In this document: in pieces, positions 24,200 through 35,798 of the stretch
Layout: each line of letters begins with the position of its first letter
How positions within the stretch are numbered: position 1 is the first letter of the stretch
Assembly (NCBI RefSeq): GCF_048544455.1
Contig: NC_133526.1
Location: 3,860,001 to 3,924,000, forward strand
Direction: 5' to 3'
Source: Silene latifolia
Taxonomy: Eukaryota > Streptophyta > Magnoliopsida > Caryophyllales > Caryophyllaceae
DNA: 64,000 nt
Translations under genes and position numbers: made by a program
Notes under the pieces: generated by a model
Seen by the model: only the letters and a program-made list of their open reading frames with translations
Database searches by the model: none
Told to the model about the DNA's origin: nothing

Positions 24200-26953
24200 A
24201 TGGATCGTCCGCCGCATGATTATGCTGCTGCAATGGCATTTGCTCAGCAGCAACAGCAACAGCAACAGCAGGCTGGAAATTTGCCAGGACAGCAATTCCC
24301 ATTTCCTCCACAGCATCAACAATTTCCTCCGTCAGTCCATGGTCCTCCTTTCCTACCTCCACACCCATCTGGCCAACAGTACCCATTTCCACGTCAGCAG
24401 CAACCACAATCACTTCATCCTCATCCTTCCCATCCTCATCTCCTTCATCATCAGCAACAACAACCTGGCCCATCTTTTCCTCCTCATGGGCCACCTCACA
24501 TGGGTCCCCCTTTTCCTGGGGGACCATATGATTCTGCACCGCCTCCAGTTCCTCCACCTCATGATCCAGAGTTGCAAAAGCGTATTGACAAGCTAGTGGA
24601 GTATGTGGCCAAAAATGGCCCAGAGTTTGAAGCAAAGGTATGCGAAAAAGAACATGGCAACCCAGCTTATAGTTTCTTGTTTGGTGGTGATGGTCATGGA
24701 TACTACCGCTATAAGCTCTATTTATTTACGCGGCCACCTGGCCCTTTTGGTGCCCCTTTCCCTTCTGGTATGCCTGTTATGCATCCACCACCCATGAATC
24801 CTGCTGGTGTTTCAGGGCCCATGATGGGTGCTCCACAAATGCATCAACCTGCATTCCCTCATTTTTACGATCAGCAACAACCTCATAGTCAACCTTATGT
24901 CGGTCATGGTCGGCCCAATTATGACCGCTCACCGAACATGTTGAGAGGTCTTTCTGGTCCACTTCCTTATGATGTTGCCATGGAATTGAACAATGTGCTT
25001 GTAAACCTATCTGGTACAAAGGAATCCATCAAAAGTGCTAAAGCATGGTTCATGCAAAGGTCTGCTTTTGCACCTGCTTTAGCTGAAGCATTGAGAGATA
25101 GGATCTTCGCTTTGGATGATTCTGAGAAGCAGCTGCACATAGTCTATCTTGCTAATGACATTCTCTTTGACAGGTATACTTTACTTTCAAGTTGCTGTAT
25201 TAATTGATGAGAAATTCCCTGTTTTTTCTCGAAGGAATCATGTGCGATCTTAATTGCAAATTTTTCATTCCATTCTTGTTCTTTGCTGGTATATAAAATA
25301 TATGACCAAATGTTGACAAGAATACTGTGCTACAGTTTTCATTTGCTCATAATTTAAAGGTGTAACTCAATCAGCCTCGTAGAATGTTAAAACAGTGAAA
25401 TTCTCTTGCATTAACGACTATTTTTATCTCTGTGTTGTTTTCATCCCTTCATCGATTACCACTACCCAGCGAAGTTGTGTTATAATCTCATTAAGCACCT
25501 CTAGTACACATTTGCCAATGCTAAGTAAACTTCCCCGAGTAAATGCTACTGCCGTACTGAGCCTTATGCGATCTGTGATTTTTGTCTGCTTTTCTCTATT
25601 CTCTTTTACGTTTATATTTCTCTTCTTGACCATTTGTTATCTGATTTACAGCTTCCAACGTCGTGTCAATCCTCACGAACTTGATAATGAGGCTCTTGCT
25701 TTTAAACCTGTCTTGGGCGCAATGCTGGCTAGGATTTACCATTACCCACAGAATAAGGATGAAAATCAGTCTCGTTTGCAAAAGATTGTCCAATTTTGGG
25801 CATCAAAAGAAGTATATGACCAAGAAACTATTCAAGCACTTGAAGGTGAAATGCTTGCCGGACCATCGGCAAATTCTTTCTTGGGGAAGCCAAATGAGAT
25901 GCCTAGTACACCTGTTGATCCTTCAGGTACTAGTCGGAAGAAAACTCCTTTTCCTTGTCCGCTTTTATTTATTTATTCGAATCCCTTGATAGACAGTAGA
26001 GTTTAACTTTCTAATGGAGGCAAAGATTCTCAGTTCCTAGGCTTAGGGTATGATATCGACGTTATATGTCAGCGTCTCACCACTTAATCAGGAAGGATTG
26101 TGGGGTTGCCCTTTGTGGTATTCTTACTATATTGTTTAAAAATCTGACCTTTTCATATTCAACTGAATTTACGTCTCCGCTGATTTTTTTTGGCTCACAG
26201 TTGTACTCTTATTTTGTTGTTGCAGGAGTACCTCACCAAACAGGAATCGGTAATCTTCCACATTGGCAACAGAACAAACCAAATTCTCTACTTAACCAGG
26301 ATCAACCCGATCGACACGGCCCTCCGCTTCCACCAATGATTCCTGGTCAACAGTTTCTTCCACATACAATGCCTCCTGTTGTATTTCCAGGGTCCATGCC
26401 GTTAACTTCTGCTGTACCCCCACTAAACCAACAACACCCTCCAAATATGCTACTACAACCAGCAACTAATATCGGTGAAAAATTACCCACTTACCCTTTG
26501 TTTCCTCCAGGGCTCATACCTGGAATGGTAAAGAAACAACAGATAGGAAGCGGCGTGCCCTACTCTCCAATGAGCCCACTAGACATTCCCACTGTCATAC
26601 CTCCATCTGATACCCCTGAATCTGAACTTTTGGAGCGTGTTTCCAAGTTCTTCAAGGAGATTGGAGAGGTAAACCCTTCAGAGGGGCCCATGAATGGGTC
26701 AGAAGGAAGATATGAAGATGATTATGAGAGACAATCTCCAGTGCGGAAGGGAGGAGCTTGTATTCCTCCACCAGCTAACTTGCAATCAGGTACAGACACG
26801 GAACCAGCATCGTTTGGTTCAGGCAGGTTAGGGCTCGGAGCAAGTTCGACCTCTGATGAGGGTAGCCAATACGATGATGTTTATAGTAGTTATCGCAAGA
26901 ATCGAAGCAGCAACTACCATACCTCAATGAGCGTTAGAGCTGCAACGAAATGA
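24200..26953 (+). CDS. CHERP-like SURP and CID domain RNA-processing protein (658 aa)
   Basis: Probable nuclear pre-mRNA processing / splicing-associated factor. Coding exons: 24200-25173, 25652-25926, 26226-26953, all with GT..AG borders and in frame. A 5' UTR exon seems to end at 22927 (GT at 22928), with its acceptor at 24153, giving a 1.2-kb leader intron. Protein: Gln-rich and Pro-rich N-terminus (1-120), SURP domain at about 125-175 ([13 protein letters not shown]...NPAYSFLF), CID domain at about 268-415 ([19 protein letters not shown], then [20 protein letters not shown]), Pro-rich linker, and a C-terminal SGRLGLGA segment recalling a short G-patch-like remnant, ending [16 protein letters not shown]. 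The same domain order is known in animal CHERP (SURP-CID). The CID normally binds the RNA polymerase II C-terminal domain. Start chosen because MDRPPHDY follows an in-frame upstream stretch with no better ATG. Confidence 0.9.
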
Positions 26954-27198
26954 GGCAAAGTAGAGATATTCCAACCCAAGGTTTGAGTTATTTTGTTACA
27001 TCTCATTTTCTCTTTTACATGTTTCGGCTTTTATCTCTTTCTAGAGCCTTAATCTTTTTGCAGAATCATGTATGTTAGATTCTCATGCACTCATCCTATG
27101 ATTTCAAGTACAGAAGCAAAACATTCCCTAAATGTCTTTCTCGTCACTCTTTTCTTTTTCTCCTTTCGTTTTGGTCTTGGCAAATCCCTTCCATCCAT

Positions 27199-27240
<42 letters not shown>

Positions 27241-28303
27241 CTTTCTATGTTTTCTTCCATCGCCCTTATCCCCCCGATTTCTTTCTACGTGAGAAGAAGA
27301 CAACCAATCTAATAGCGAATAGCGAGATTAGGGGAGATGTAGAAAGAGAGTGATATGGTGAAGGGAATGGAGATAGTGTGTGGATTAATTGGAAGGTTAT
27401 TGGCTGTGGTGGTGGGATAATGGTTTCAGCCCCGTGATGGCATCGGTGGCGTGCTTGTGAAGAATGGATGGTAGCAGAATGAGGATGAGGGACCAAATTC
27501 TTTACAAAGGTACTAATCAAAATATTTCATATATTTGCCTAAAACTTTTGGAGTTTTTGTGCAATGCAAACTTGATAATATAAAATAAAGGATATATGAA
27601 ATTTGGTTTGCTCTGCTTAAATTCCAAAATTTAGAAACCTAGTAATGTGTGTGAACATACGCGATCAATATTTCAAAATAAACAAAACACAACCGAAAAT
27701 GTAAATAAAAACATTGGAACTTTTATTTTGAAACTTAAACTTCAACAATCTCACCCCCACAATTCACAAACATGAATTTAGTCACACGTGTATCAAATTT
27801 TCATCACAATTAAGGTATACAGTAACAACAGTATTCAGTGTTGTATATCATCCATTTCTCATATCAAATATTATTGGGCTTTTAAAATATCGACATCAAA
27901 CTAAAATCTAATTGAGCTTATTATGTGTATTGTTTTTGAGTTTCATTATCATTTTTTGAGCTCAATATTTATGTTAAAGAGTTCGTAAATTTTACAATAG
28001 AACAGATAACACAAAATCTCATTGAAAACGGCACGTATCCGTCACTTTGGAGTGACGGATACCATTTCCTCTCACAAATGACCCAAATAGAGGAGAGAGG
28101 GAAGCACATGGGGGTGCCCCCACCTTGTCCCCCCTATCCGTTTTGTGAGTGGCATTACCCGTCACTTGCTCCGACCCGTCTTCAGCAAGACTAACTGGAC
28201 AGATAAAACATTACATTTAAGCTCAAATATTTTATTATAAAGTTTAAAAATATATCACCAAGTGTAGTACAACTGGTGGTATAGTCTACCTACCGCAGCA
28301 GGG
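26954..28303. other. CHERP-like 3' UTR and intergenic spacer
   Basis: Contains a 38-base T run at 27201-27238. Between about 28020 and 28195 there is a repeat with GTATCCGTCACTTTGGAGTGACGGATAC (an inverted ACGGATA word) and a final CCCGTCTTCAGCAAGAC. A related repeat lies at about 50750-50940, so this is probably a MITE family whose ends I cannot define. No gene is seen. Confidence 0.4.
27201..27238. repeat. Poly(T) run of 38
   Basis: Uninterrupted T run about 250 bp after the CHERP-like stop codon. On the minus strand it would be a poly(A) tail, but no retroelement 3' end is recognisable next to it. Confidence 0.9.
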
Positions 28304-29473
28304 TCAGCAGGGTCCTACAATGATGTCCCAAAACAGTATGCCGCTAGGAATCTCAACAATGCTGTTGCAACATGTATTATTATTATAAACTGGATGGTTC
28401 ATATCAGCAATGCTGTTAGGTAGACTATATATTGGATAGTTATATGTTGGATGGTACCTAGGCTTCGGAGCTCCACTATAAGCCTCTCTCGTTCCACCAC
28501 TCGCCTTATTGTACCAGTATAGTCTAGTGCCTCGACGATGCCTGATTAGAACCTCATTAGACCCACTGCTACAGGTGATTGGGACCACTCCTCCTTTAAA
28601 GTCATCTGAAATCGAAATGCTTAAGAACTTGAACCATGAATCCTGAACCCCATACTCTTTCATCACCCAAACATCAAAACGAGAGTCAACTCGATTCTCA
28701 AATAATGAGAACAAGCACTCATCGAATACACCAAAATCGAGGAGGGAGTTCTTGTGTGTTGGATCGTAATGGTATCGAGGCAATAACACGTTATCAGTCC
28801 ACTTCATTTTACAAACATCAAAGCAACCGATACTTGCTTCCTTTGACGGGTTCTTGAATATCCAATGCAGCAAATGATCATTGACTAGGGCGCAGTGGCC
28901 GGTGTCGTGCCTTCCTTCCATGGTATCCACCGGTGCTCTGATATCCGATGCACTCCAGGTTTTGGTATTGAAGCTGTAAACCCTGGTGATCCGGAAATGA
29001 GCACCAGAACTATCATATTCATCGGTGACTAACACGAGTTTGTAATCGAGATTTATATGGTCAAACGCAAACCCGACACGAGGACCTGGTTTCGTGTTAA
29101 GGGATAGATGGCTGTAAGGGGTAAGCACGGCGAAGTAATCACTGAAGTCAACGACAAATGCGCAAAACATCCGCTTGAAGAAGCCTACGGCGGAGAGCGA
29201 GAACAAGCCTTGATAACATACGAAGTTTAAGAAAGAGTTGTAGAATGTACGGGAGTTGCAATCGTAGAACCTAATGTTGCTGTCATTTTGCAGGATGATG
29301 ATGTCGTGGTCGTCAGAGGAGAGCGACTGGTGGTGGAGGTAGAGTTGGGCGAATTCACGAGACGAGATTGCAGCTTGAAACGATTTAGAGACGGATTTGA
29401 AGCGGACAAGGGATTTGGCGGGTAATCTTGGCAGGATTTCTTCAAATATTAGGTTCATATCCAAAGTCGCCAT
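28304..29473 (-). CDS. F-box / F-box-associated (FBA) domain protein, 389 aa
   Basis: Substrate-receptor subunit of an SCF E3 ubiquitin ligase by family. A single exon with a complete frame. The N-terminal F-box is at about residues 6-45 (IFEEILPRLPAKSLVRFKSV, then FQAAISSREFAQLYL). The F-box-associated region follows (VGFAFDHINLDYKLVLVTDE, then TRVYSFNTKTWS, GHCALVNDHLLHWIF, WVMKEYGVQDSWFKFL). Intron-less FBA genes of this length are one of the largest and fastest-evolving plant families, so the target cannot be guessed. The start MATLDMN is shared exactly with the broken paralogue just downstream (30.3-32.0 kb), supporting the chosen ATG and a local duplication in the same orientation. Confidence 0.92.
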   Translation of the reverse strand: MATLDMNLIFEEILPRLPAKSLVRFKSVSKSFQAAISSREFAQLYLHHQSLSSDDHDIIILQNDSNIRFYDCNSRTFYNSFLNFVCYQGLFSLSAVGFFKRMFCAFVVDFSDYFAVLTPYSHLSLNTKPGPRVGFAFDHINLDYKLVLVTDEYDSSGAHFRITRVYSFNTKTWSASDIRAPVDTMEGRHDTGHCALVNDHLLHWIFKNPSKEASIGCFDVCKMKWTDNVLLPRYHYDPTHKNSLLDFGVFDECLFSLFENRVDSRFDVWVMKEYGVQDSWFKFLSISISDDFKGGVVPITCSSGSNEVLIRHRRGTRLYWYNKASGGTREAYSGAPKPRYHPTYNYPIYSLPNSIADMNHPVYNNNTCCNSIVEIPSGILFWDIIVGPC

Positions 29474-29836
29474 AGTTTTATCAGTAAGGAACCAAAAGGT
29501 TAATGAAATTTGTGTCTGCTGTCTTTCGTCGATCTAAATAGCGTTTTCTGGCTCCGCTATTACCGATCACACAATCGAAAGTCAAACAGCAAGAATGCAC
29601 AACAGTTTACAGAGTAATGTATAATTTAGGGGTTTGAGAAAATTATTGCTGAATCGGCTTTTCGGACTAATTCCAAGAGACAGAAGGTTGTCACATTCAT
29701 GACATGCTCGCAAAGTTATGAAGGGGACTTGTTATCCCTCAAAATGTTGACATTTTGTTCATTTTAAGTTAAGACCGTCTTAATGTTGTACCGTCGAAAG
29801 AGAACTTGAACAATCCTGTATCATTACATTACATAC

Positions 29837-30327
29837 CAGGGCTGAGAAAAAAAAAAGTCTGACCCGTATTTTTAAACCGAAATCAAACCGAAAACCGAAT
29901 TACGGAATTCGAATATTCGGTTTTTTTCCGGTGCAGATGACCGAACCGGATTTTTTACTATAAAAAAATGAAGCGGATTCGGTTGTAGAAGATTCAAAAC
30001 CGAAGACAGTTTTTTTTAAAGAAACTAAAAATCAAAAATAAGTATTAGGTGTAAGTGTGTAACGCAAATTATTGACTTGTTGATTGATTCCACCTAATTT
30101 TTCTTGATTGATTCCGCCTAATTTTTCTTTGTGGTTTCTATGCATATGGTTGGTTGTTCATCTTTCTTGAAACCGGAGCGGGTAAACCGGTTTAAGGATC
30201 CGATTTTTTTTTTTTCCAAAAAAATCGGTTAACCGAATTAATCCAATTCGGATTCGGAAAAAAAAAAAAACCCGGTTATCCGAACCCGTTGCAAGACCGG
30301 AGCAGATAACCGGTTTTGCTCAGCCCG
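29837..30327. mobile_element. hAT-like MITE with CAGGGCTGAG ends
   Basis: The left end CAGGGCTGAG (29837) and the right end CTCAGCCCG (to about 30327) are inverted. The interior is rich in CCGAATTCGG/ACCGGTT words and homopolymers and is non-coding. The ends match those of the element inserted in the F-box pseudogene 560 bp away, so both are one family. I see no convincing 8-bp duplication here. It lies between the two F-box loci, just past the pseudogene's stop. Confidence 0.55.
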
Positions 30328-30342
30328 GTAAACACTTGGTTC

Positions 30343-32004
30343 CTAAGGATTTCCAAAATATATACCGCCAGGAAGACCAACACTACTACTGCTACACATA
30401 TAAACTTGCAGGTTCGAAAAATCCGGAGCTCCTTTAAATATAGCCTCGCTAATCGTCCCACCATCCGCCTTATCGAACCAAAACAGTTTACAACTATGAC
30501 GCAGTCGAATCAAAACCTTGTCGGAGTTTCGACACCAAGCAACCGGAACAATTCCCCCTTCAAAACCATCCGAAACAGGAACACTCAGCAAAATGACCCA
30601 TGACTCCTGAACCCCATACTCCTCCATCACCCACACATCAAACCGATTCTCGATCTTATTCTCGAATGACGAGAATAAATATCCATCGACAACCCCGAAA
30701 TCTAGAAGGTAATTCCAGTGAGTCGAGTCGTAGTAGTACCGAGGCAATAACACGTCGTTAACCCAATTTCCTTCACAAAGATTATAGCAACCGATTCTTC
30801 GCTTTCGCAACGAAGGCACCCAGAACAACCAGTGTAGTAAATGACCATCGATGAGGACCCCACCGTGCCTTTCCTCCACTGTATCTAGTATCTACGGGTG
30901 AGCAAATTTAGGTCCGGACCAGAAAAATGGACTGGACCGGACCATTTGGTCTGGACCAAACTCGGACCGAATTATTTTGGTCCGGTCCTTGTTCCTAATT
31001 TTTTCAAGGTTTGGTCTTCGGTCCGGTCCAAGACCGGTTAATTTAGGTCTGGATCGAATGGACCAAATTTCATGTTTTTAATGACGCAACATTAAAATAT
31101 TATGAATCAAATTAATATTTTATCTTCAAAAAACATTATAAATTAGTATTGTCATTGATTTTCATAAAAAGAGTCGTCTAATTATTTAATGCATTTTATT
31201 TAGCAGAATTAAAATGTAATTATCGTATACGAAATAGTGAAAAAACTAATTTTAGGTCCATTTCGGTCCAAGACCTGACCGGACCAAATATTTCGGGTTT
31301 GGTCCGGTTCAAAACCGAAAGTTTTAGGTCTGGTCTTCGGTCCACTAAATTTTTATTTTCGGTCTTCGGTCCTGTCCGGTTTAGTCCGGTTCGGTCCGGT
31401 CTTGGACCGATTCTCAGCCCTAATTTGTATCCGTTGGAATTTCGCTCTTGATTACGCTCCAAGAGTTTGTATTCAAGCTGTAAACCCTAATTACTCTCGT
31501 TTTAACAGCGATTTCGTCGCGAAAATCTGAAACAGCGACGATATTGTAATCGAGGTGTTTGTGATTAAATCCGAACCCAAAATTATGAACTCGATCACTT
31601 CCGCCATGGATTCTGGTATCGATATATCGAGAAATTCTCGTTGTTGGGTTGAGAATCGATAAGTAATTGATGCTTCTGTGAGTGCGGAAGATGCATAATA
31701 ATCCATTCGAGGAGCCAATGACGGAGATTGAGCTATGTTTGTCGAAAATGAAGGTTGTTGCGGTAGTTGTGGGAGTGGAGGGATAATGCGAGTCGATGTT
31801 GTAGCAGTTAATGCGTCGATTTGCGGCGATAATGAGGTAATGGAGAGAGGAGACAGTGTGGTAGCGGAGGTGGAGTTGGATGAAATCTCGAGAGGAGATT
31901 ACGGTGTTGAATGATTTGCAGACGGATTTGAAGCGGATTAGCGATTTGGCGGGTAATCTAGGGAGGATTTCGATGATTATGGTGTTCATGTCGAGGGTCG
32001 CCAT
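30343..32004 (-). pseudogene. F-box/FBA gene split by a hAT-like MITE
   Basis: The N-terminal half (32004 down to about 31424) begins MATLDMNTIIIEILPRLPAK and includes the whole F-box and the first FBA segment up to NSWSVIKSEIPTDT. The C-terminal half (about 30884 to 30343) resumes at TVEERHGGVLIDGHLLHWLF and runs to SVGLPGGIYFGNP and a stop. Together they would be about the length of the intact paralogue at 28.3 kb. The two halves are separated by a 531-bp element with inverted ends, and translation of the N half would end a few bases inside it. Neither half has accumulated other internal stops, so inactivation is fairly recent. A truncated product with just the F-box remains conceivable. 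Confidence 0.88.
30893..31423. mobile_element. Non-autonomous hAT-like element inside the F-box pseudogene
   Basis: On the minus strand the element starts TAGGGCTGAGAATCGGTCC and ends GGACCTAAATTTGCTCACCC. The interior consists largely of repeated GGTCCGGT/ACCGGACC words and has no coding potential. Flanking 8-mers (plus strand CTAGTATC left, TTTGTATC right) share GTATC, consistent with a degenerate 8-bp target duplication. The GGGCTGAG terminus also matches the element at 29837-30327. Confidence 0.7.
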
Positions 32005-32171
32005 TATAACTTGTGAGGAGTGGCGGAATTAGAGGGGTTAGCAGAGACGGTTGCCCCGAGTTTATTGGAAAATCCCGAAGAGTATATATATAAGGTTTTG
32101 AGTGTTGACTTAGTCAAAATTTGAGGGGCTGTAGCGGATCGTTGAATATAGTGGCAGAATTAAGGGAGTTA

Positions 32172-32506
32172 GAGCAATAACAATAGTAGAACTTTATATA
32201 AAGTTCTTCACATGCCATGTTATAATACACTAACCCCAATTTTTAAGAATTTTTGTTCATAATAGAAGAACTTTATATAAAGTTCTTAGATGCAAAAAAC
32301 TATAAAATGAATAATGTTTAATGGTTTCACACATTTTACAAAGTTATATTTATTGGTTGTACATTTTCCAATATTTATAAACTTGGTTCTTATTTTAGAA
32401 CTTGGTTCTTAAAAGTAAGAACCAACTTTTAAATGCAATAGAAGAATTTTTAAAATAAAGTTCTTGGTAACAACCCCAATGCTAAGAACTACTATTGTTA
32501 TTGCTC
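32172..32506. mobile_element. Tourist-like MITE (PIF/Harbinger type)
   Basis: Inverted ends GAGCAATAACAATAGTA (left) and the exact reverse complement at the right, flanked by TTA at 32169-32171 and 32507-32509, the 3-bp TWA duplication used by PIF/Harbinger. The 335-bp interior repeats AACTTTATATAAAGTTCT and is non-coding. It lies about 170 bp upstream of the F-box pseudogene start. Confidence 0.85.
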
Positions 32507-32917
32507 TTAGGGAGCTAGTAGAAACGCTTAGTTAGACTAGTAGGTATATTTGGAAAATGGAATTGAGGGTTAGAATAAGTACATGTGAAAACCACTTATA
32601 TTGGTGAATGGGGACAAAAGTTTGTCTCATTTCTTAGGCATTTTTTTTGTCTTGTACGTTTATCGAATCTATTTTATTGTTTAAGACGATTATCTCCCTG
32701 TGTGGAACAATCAAGAACTTATAAATTATTGAGGTTGACTGTCAAATGTTTGAATTTTATGCAAATGTGAACGTGAGATGCGTAATTGATAAATCACTCA
32801 TTAATTATTGGAGATTTGAAGTTGTTGGTGCTGGCGATGAATTGATGATAAGATTCTTTTGGTTGGGACTTGTCTCATATAAAATCGACTATTTTGATCT
32901 GAAATAATAAGACGGCA

Positions 32918-33928
32918 TCCCCCTATTACTAAGAGAATAGAAATTCTCTTAGTTTTCCCTCCAAAAAACATCTAGCTAAATAAGGTAATAAATAAAATTT
33001 TCTTTCATTACATTATTTTTCAATGAATATATTCTTATAAATAAACTCTCATTTTTAAAATAAATTCATAATTATGATTTTTTCATTAAAATAAAATAAA
33101 ATTGATATTAAACTATAAAGTATAAGTTGTTAAATTTTTCAGTAATGTAATACTCCCTCCCATTCACAATAAACCTCCCATTTTATTTTGGCACAAAAAT
33201 TAAGGAAACACACTACCCCACCATATAATTAAATTTGGACCACACAAATACACTACCCCACCATACAATTAAATTTGGACCACACAAACACTTACCAAAA
33301 AAGGAAATAAGGAGGTTATTGTGAATAACCGAAAAAGGAAATAGGGAGGTTTATTTTGAATGGGAGGGAGTAATTATTACTGTAGAGAATAACTTGACAC
33401 ATTCTTACTATTAGCTTCGTGACAAAAAACATTCACTAAAATAAATTCACAACTTAAATACATTTTTTTATTAGTTTTTCATTTCAATTTTTTGTTTCAT
33501 ATCAAAATACAATTGAATGAACTGATAAATATTAATGAGGTGCAAATTTAAAAAATATAAATCTTCCTATATACTGAGAGAATACAACTTATCTAAAATT
33601 TTTCCTCCAAAATGCTCAAACTTATATATGGAAATAAATTAGATTTTCATTTATTAAGCTAATTTTCCATTTAAAATAATCTATATTTAACAACTGTATT
33701 CCTATTATTAATTTCGTGACGAAAAAAGAATTTTTTTTAAATAATTTGATGTAGTTAAAATATTTTCATAAAAAACACAATTCATGGAATTATTCATTTC
33801 TTTTGATTTATTTTAATATTAGTTATTTTTTATAAAAATTTGTGAGATAGAAATCTAAAATCTGTAACTAATGCACTAAAAATTAAAATGCCTATATTTA
33901 CCGCGCATTTGCGCGGGATCTACACTAG
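32918..33928 (+). mobile_element. Non-autonomous Helitron, two tandem 5' ends sharing one 3' end
   Basis: The shared 3' end is a hairpin (CCGCGC..GCGCGG, 33901-33916) followed after a short spacer by CTAG (33925-33928) and host T. A 5' TC end preceded by host A occurs at 33562 (TCTTCCTATATACTGAGAGA), and a diverged version at 32918 (TCCCCCTATTACTAAGAGA). The two arms also share an internal CTTCGTGACRAAAAA phrase, so one Helitron copy lies directly behind another that has lost its own 3' end. A Stowaway MITE sits in the first arm. No coding capacity. Confidence 0.7.
33153..33370. mobile_element. Stowaway MITE nested in a Helitron arm
   Basis: The ends CTCCCTCCCATTCA..AATAAACCTCCCA and their inverted copy (..GAATGGGAGGGAG) are flanked by TA on both sides. 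Size 218 bp, with an internal short duplication of a CACTACCCCACCATA phrase. The CTCCCTCC terminus is the Stowaway consensus. Confidence 0.88.
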
Positions 33929-33929
33929 T

Positions 33930-35122
33930 TTTGAGATTATTTTACAATCAAATATAACCATTAATCAAAAATAAGTTTAAGTTGTAACAATAGCTAAATC
34001 ATTATACATTTAACCATAAAATAGTCATAAAATCTCATATTTTTAATAATACAAAAATAACCCGTCTAAAACAAAAAAATTGTGTTTGATTTGTTCTTTT
34101 ATAAAGTGTTGATTGTGTATGTGGGCTTGTGGGGTGGGTGGTTGTGTCACTTGTGTGAAATTATGAGTTGTATATTTGTCCTCTTTGATATTTTAGGTTG
34201 GAGTTCGTCTTGCGATAAAGTGGTGATTAAATTCTTTTATTTAGAGCACGCATACTAAAGAGGATTGACCATCCTCTTGGATAAAAAAGAGTACTAAGAA
34301 AATGTCGCATTAAATCTGGCAAGATAATTTTTTTTGTTTTCTTTGAAGATGAAGAGGAAAACATCAGCTATAAATGGAAGATGTCCTTATCTTAGCCCAA
34401 GTGGCATATAACTATATAAGAGAGGAAATGAGATTTTCTTTGATGTGGAGAAGAATATAGGAAAATGATAAAGAAATTGGAAAGTGGTAAAGAAAAAAGA
34501 AAATGATGTGGTCAAATGAAAAAATTAGAAAAAATAATAGAGAGAAAGAGGCCTACTTTTCAATGTTGATGTTTTAGACCATGTACAATAAAGTGGATTG
34601 AAACTCCTCTTAGCACTCTCTCTTCTATGAGGAAATCTTCTCTATTGTGCACAATACATGAATGATTCTTTTAGAAAGAGGAAGATCATAACTTCCTCAG
34701 TGGAACTTTGGCCCCTCGGCCAAACATCCACTCATTATTTTCCATGTGGATGTTTACAATATAGATGAAGATTATATATGAAGAGGATATTGATGTTAGG
34801 AAATAAGGTAAATATTAGGTAGAGTGAGATACCGGAGAAAGGAAGAACAAGAGAAGGACCAGCTCCTCTCTATTGTATATGTTACTAGTTTGTCTTACAT
34901 TAAAGTGGTGATTAAATTCCTTTATTTTGATCAATTGTAAAGTTATTTCCTCTAGTTTTAAATGTAGTAATTAAGCTCTATAAGTTTGATCAAAAAATAA
35001 AATTTAACCTAATTTATTATTTTTCAACCAAAATCACGAATGAGTTTCAACTCTCTATTGGCTAGTTGATCATTTAATTGCACTATTGTCCTCCAGTTAG
35101 CCATTAGCTATAATAACAATGA
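33930..35122. other. AT-rich intergenic spacer
   Basis: No gene is seen. Two segments (about 34240-34330 and 34570-34880) contain mirrored AGAGGATT/CCTCTT words and a left GACCATGTACAATAAAG against a right CTCTATTGTATATGTTA. They could be a MITE with poor ends, but no flanking duplication was found. Confidence 0.35.
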
Positions 35123-35130
35123 GTCTCAAC

Positions 35131-35712
35131 TAGAATTGGCAATGGGACGTGTTGGGCCCCTTCGTGTGTTGGTCCATCGTGCTTTCCTCCAAATTTGATC
35201 TGGCCCAAGCACAAATATTAGGCTGGTCGTGGCATGCCGTGCCTGGCCCACTCACCCCAATCCTCGCCACGGCCCGCTCTTGGCACGCCCAATTTCGTGT
35301 TCGGGCCGTGTCTGGCCCATGGACTGTTCGTGCTTGGTACGTGGGCCGACCCATGTGACTTAAGTTTATTTTAATTTTAATTTTTTTCTTATAAAAAAGT
35401 TTTATAATTGCTATATTTTCAGTATTTTTTTAAATAAATAATGATTTGCTATATAATTGCTATATTTTTAGTATTTTTTTGTATTGTAATTGCTATATTT
35501 TTAGTACTTTCGCGCCAATTTTCGAGTCATGTCGTGCCAGATTTGTGCCGGCCCCACTCGTGCCTGGCACGAAGATTTGAATAAAAACGCGTCGGAGCCC
35601 GCCTAAAGCACGCCGTGCCGGGCTCGTGCTTCCTCGAAGAACTCGCCCTGCCCGGAGCCGTGCCGTGCCGTATCGTCCGCTCGTCAGCCCACGACCCGAA
35701 TTGCCAACTCTA
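35131..35712. mobile_element. hAT-type MITE with perfect 8-bp target duplication
   Basis: The left end TAGAATTGGCAA and the right end TTGCCAACTCTA are inverted with one mismatch. Exact copies of GTCTCAAC flank the element at 35123-35130 and 35713-35720. An 8-bp duplication with TAGAGTTGGCAA-type ends is the hAT signature. The interior alternates GC-rich GTGCCGGGC-type stretches at both ends with an AT-rich centre; its short frames are not convincing genes. Confidence 0.9.
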
Positions 35713-35798
35713 GTCTCAACTATCTCCCATTGATGTTTGTGCAAAATAATGTAAAGGTAAACAAATGTCCGGATTTGGAGCCTCATCTCAATTACGAG

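Noticed and set aside
32585-32770. 61-aa plus-strand frame
   Set aside because: Short, AT-rich, no similarity, between repeats.
34240-34880. Possible MITE with AGAGGATT/CCTCTT mirrored words
   Set aside because: Inverted ends are weak and no target duplication is visible.
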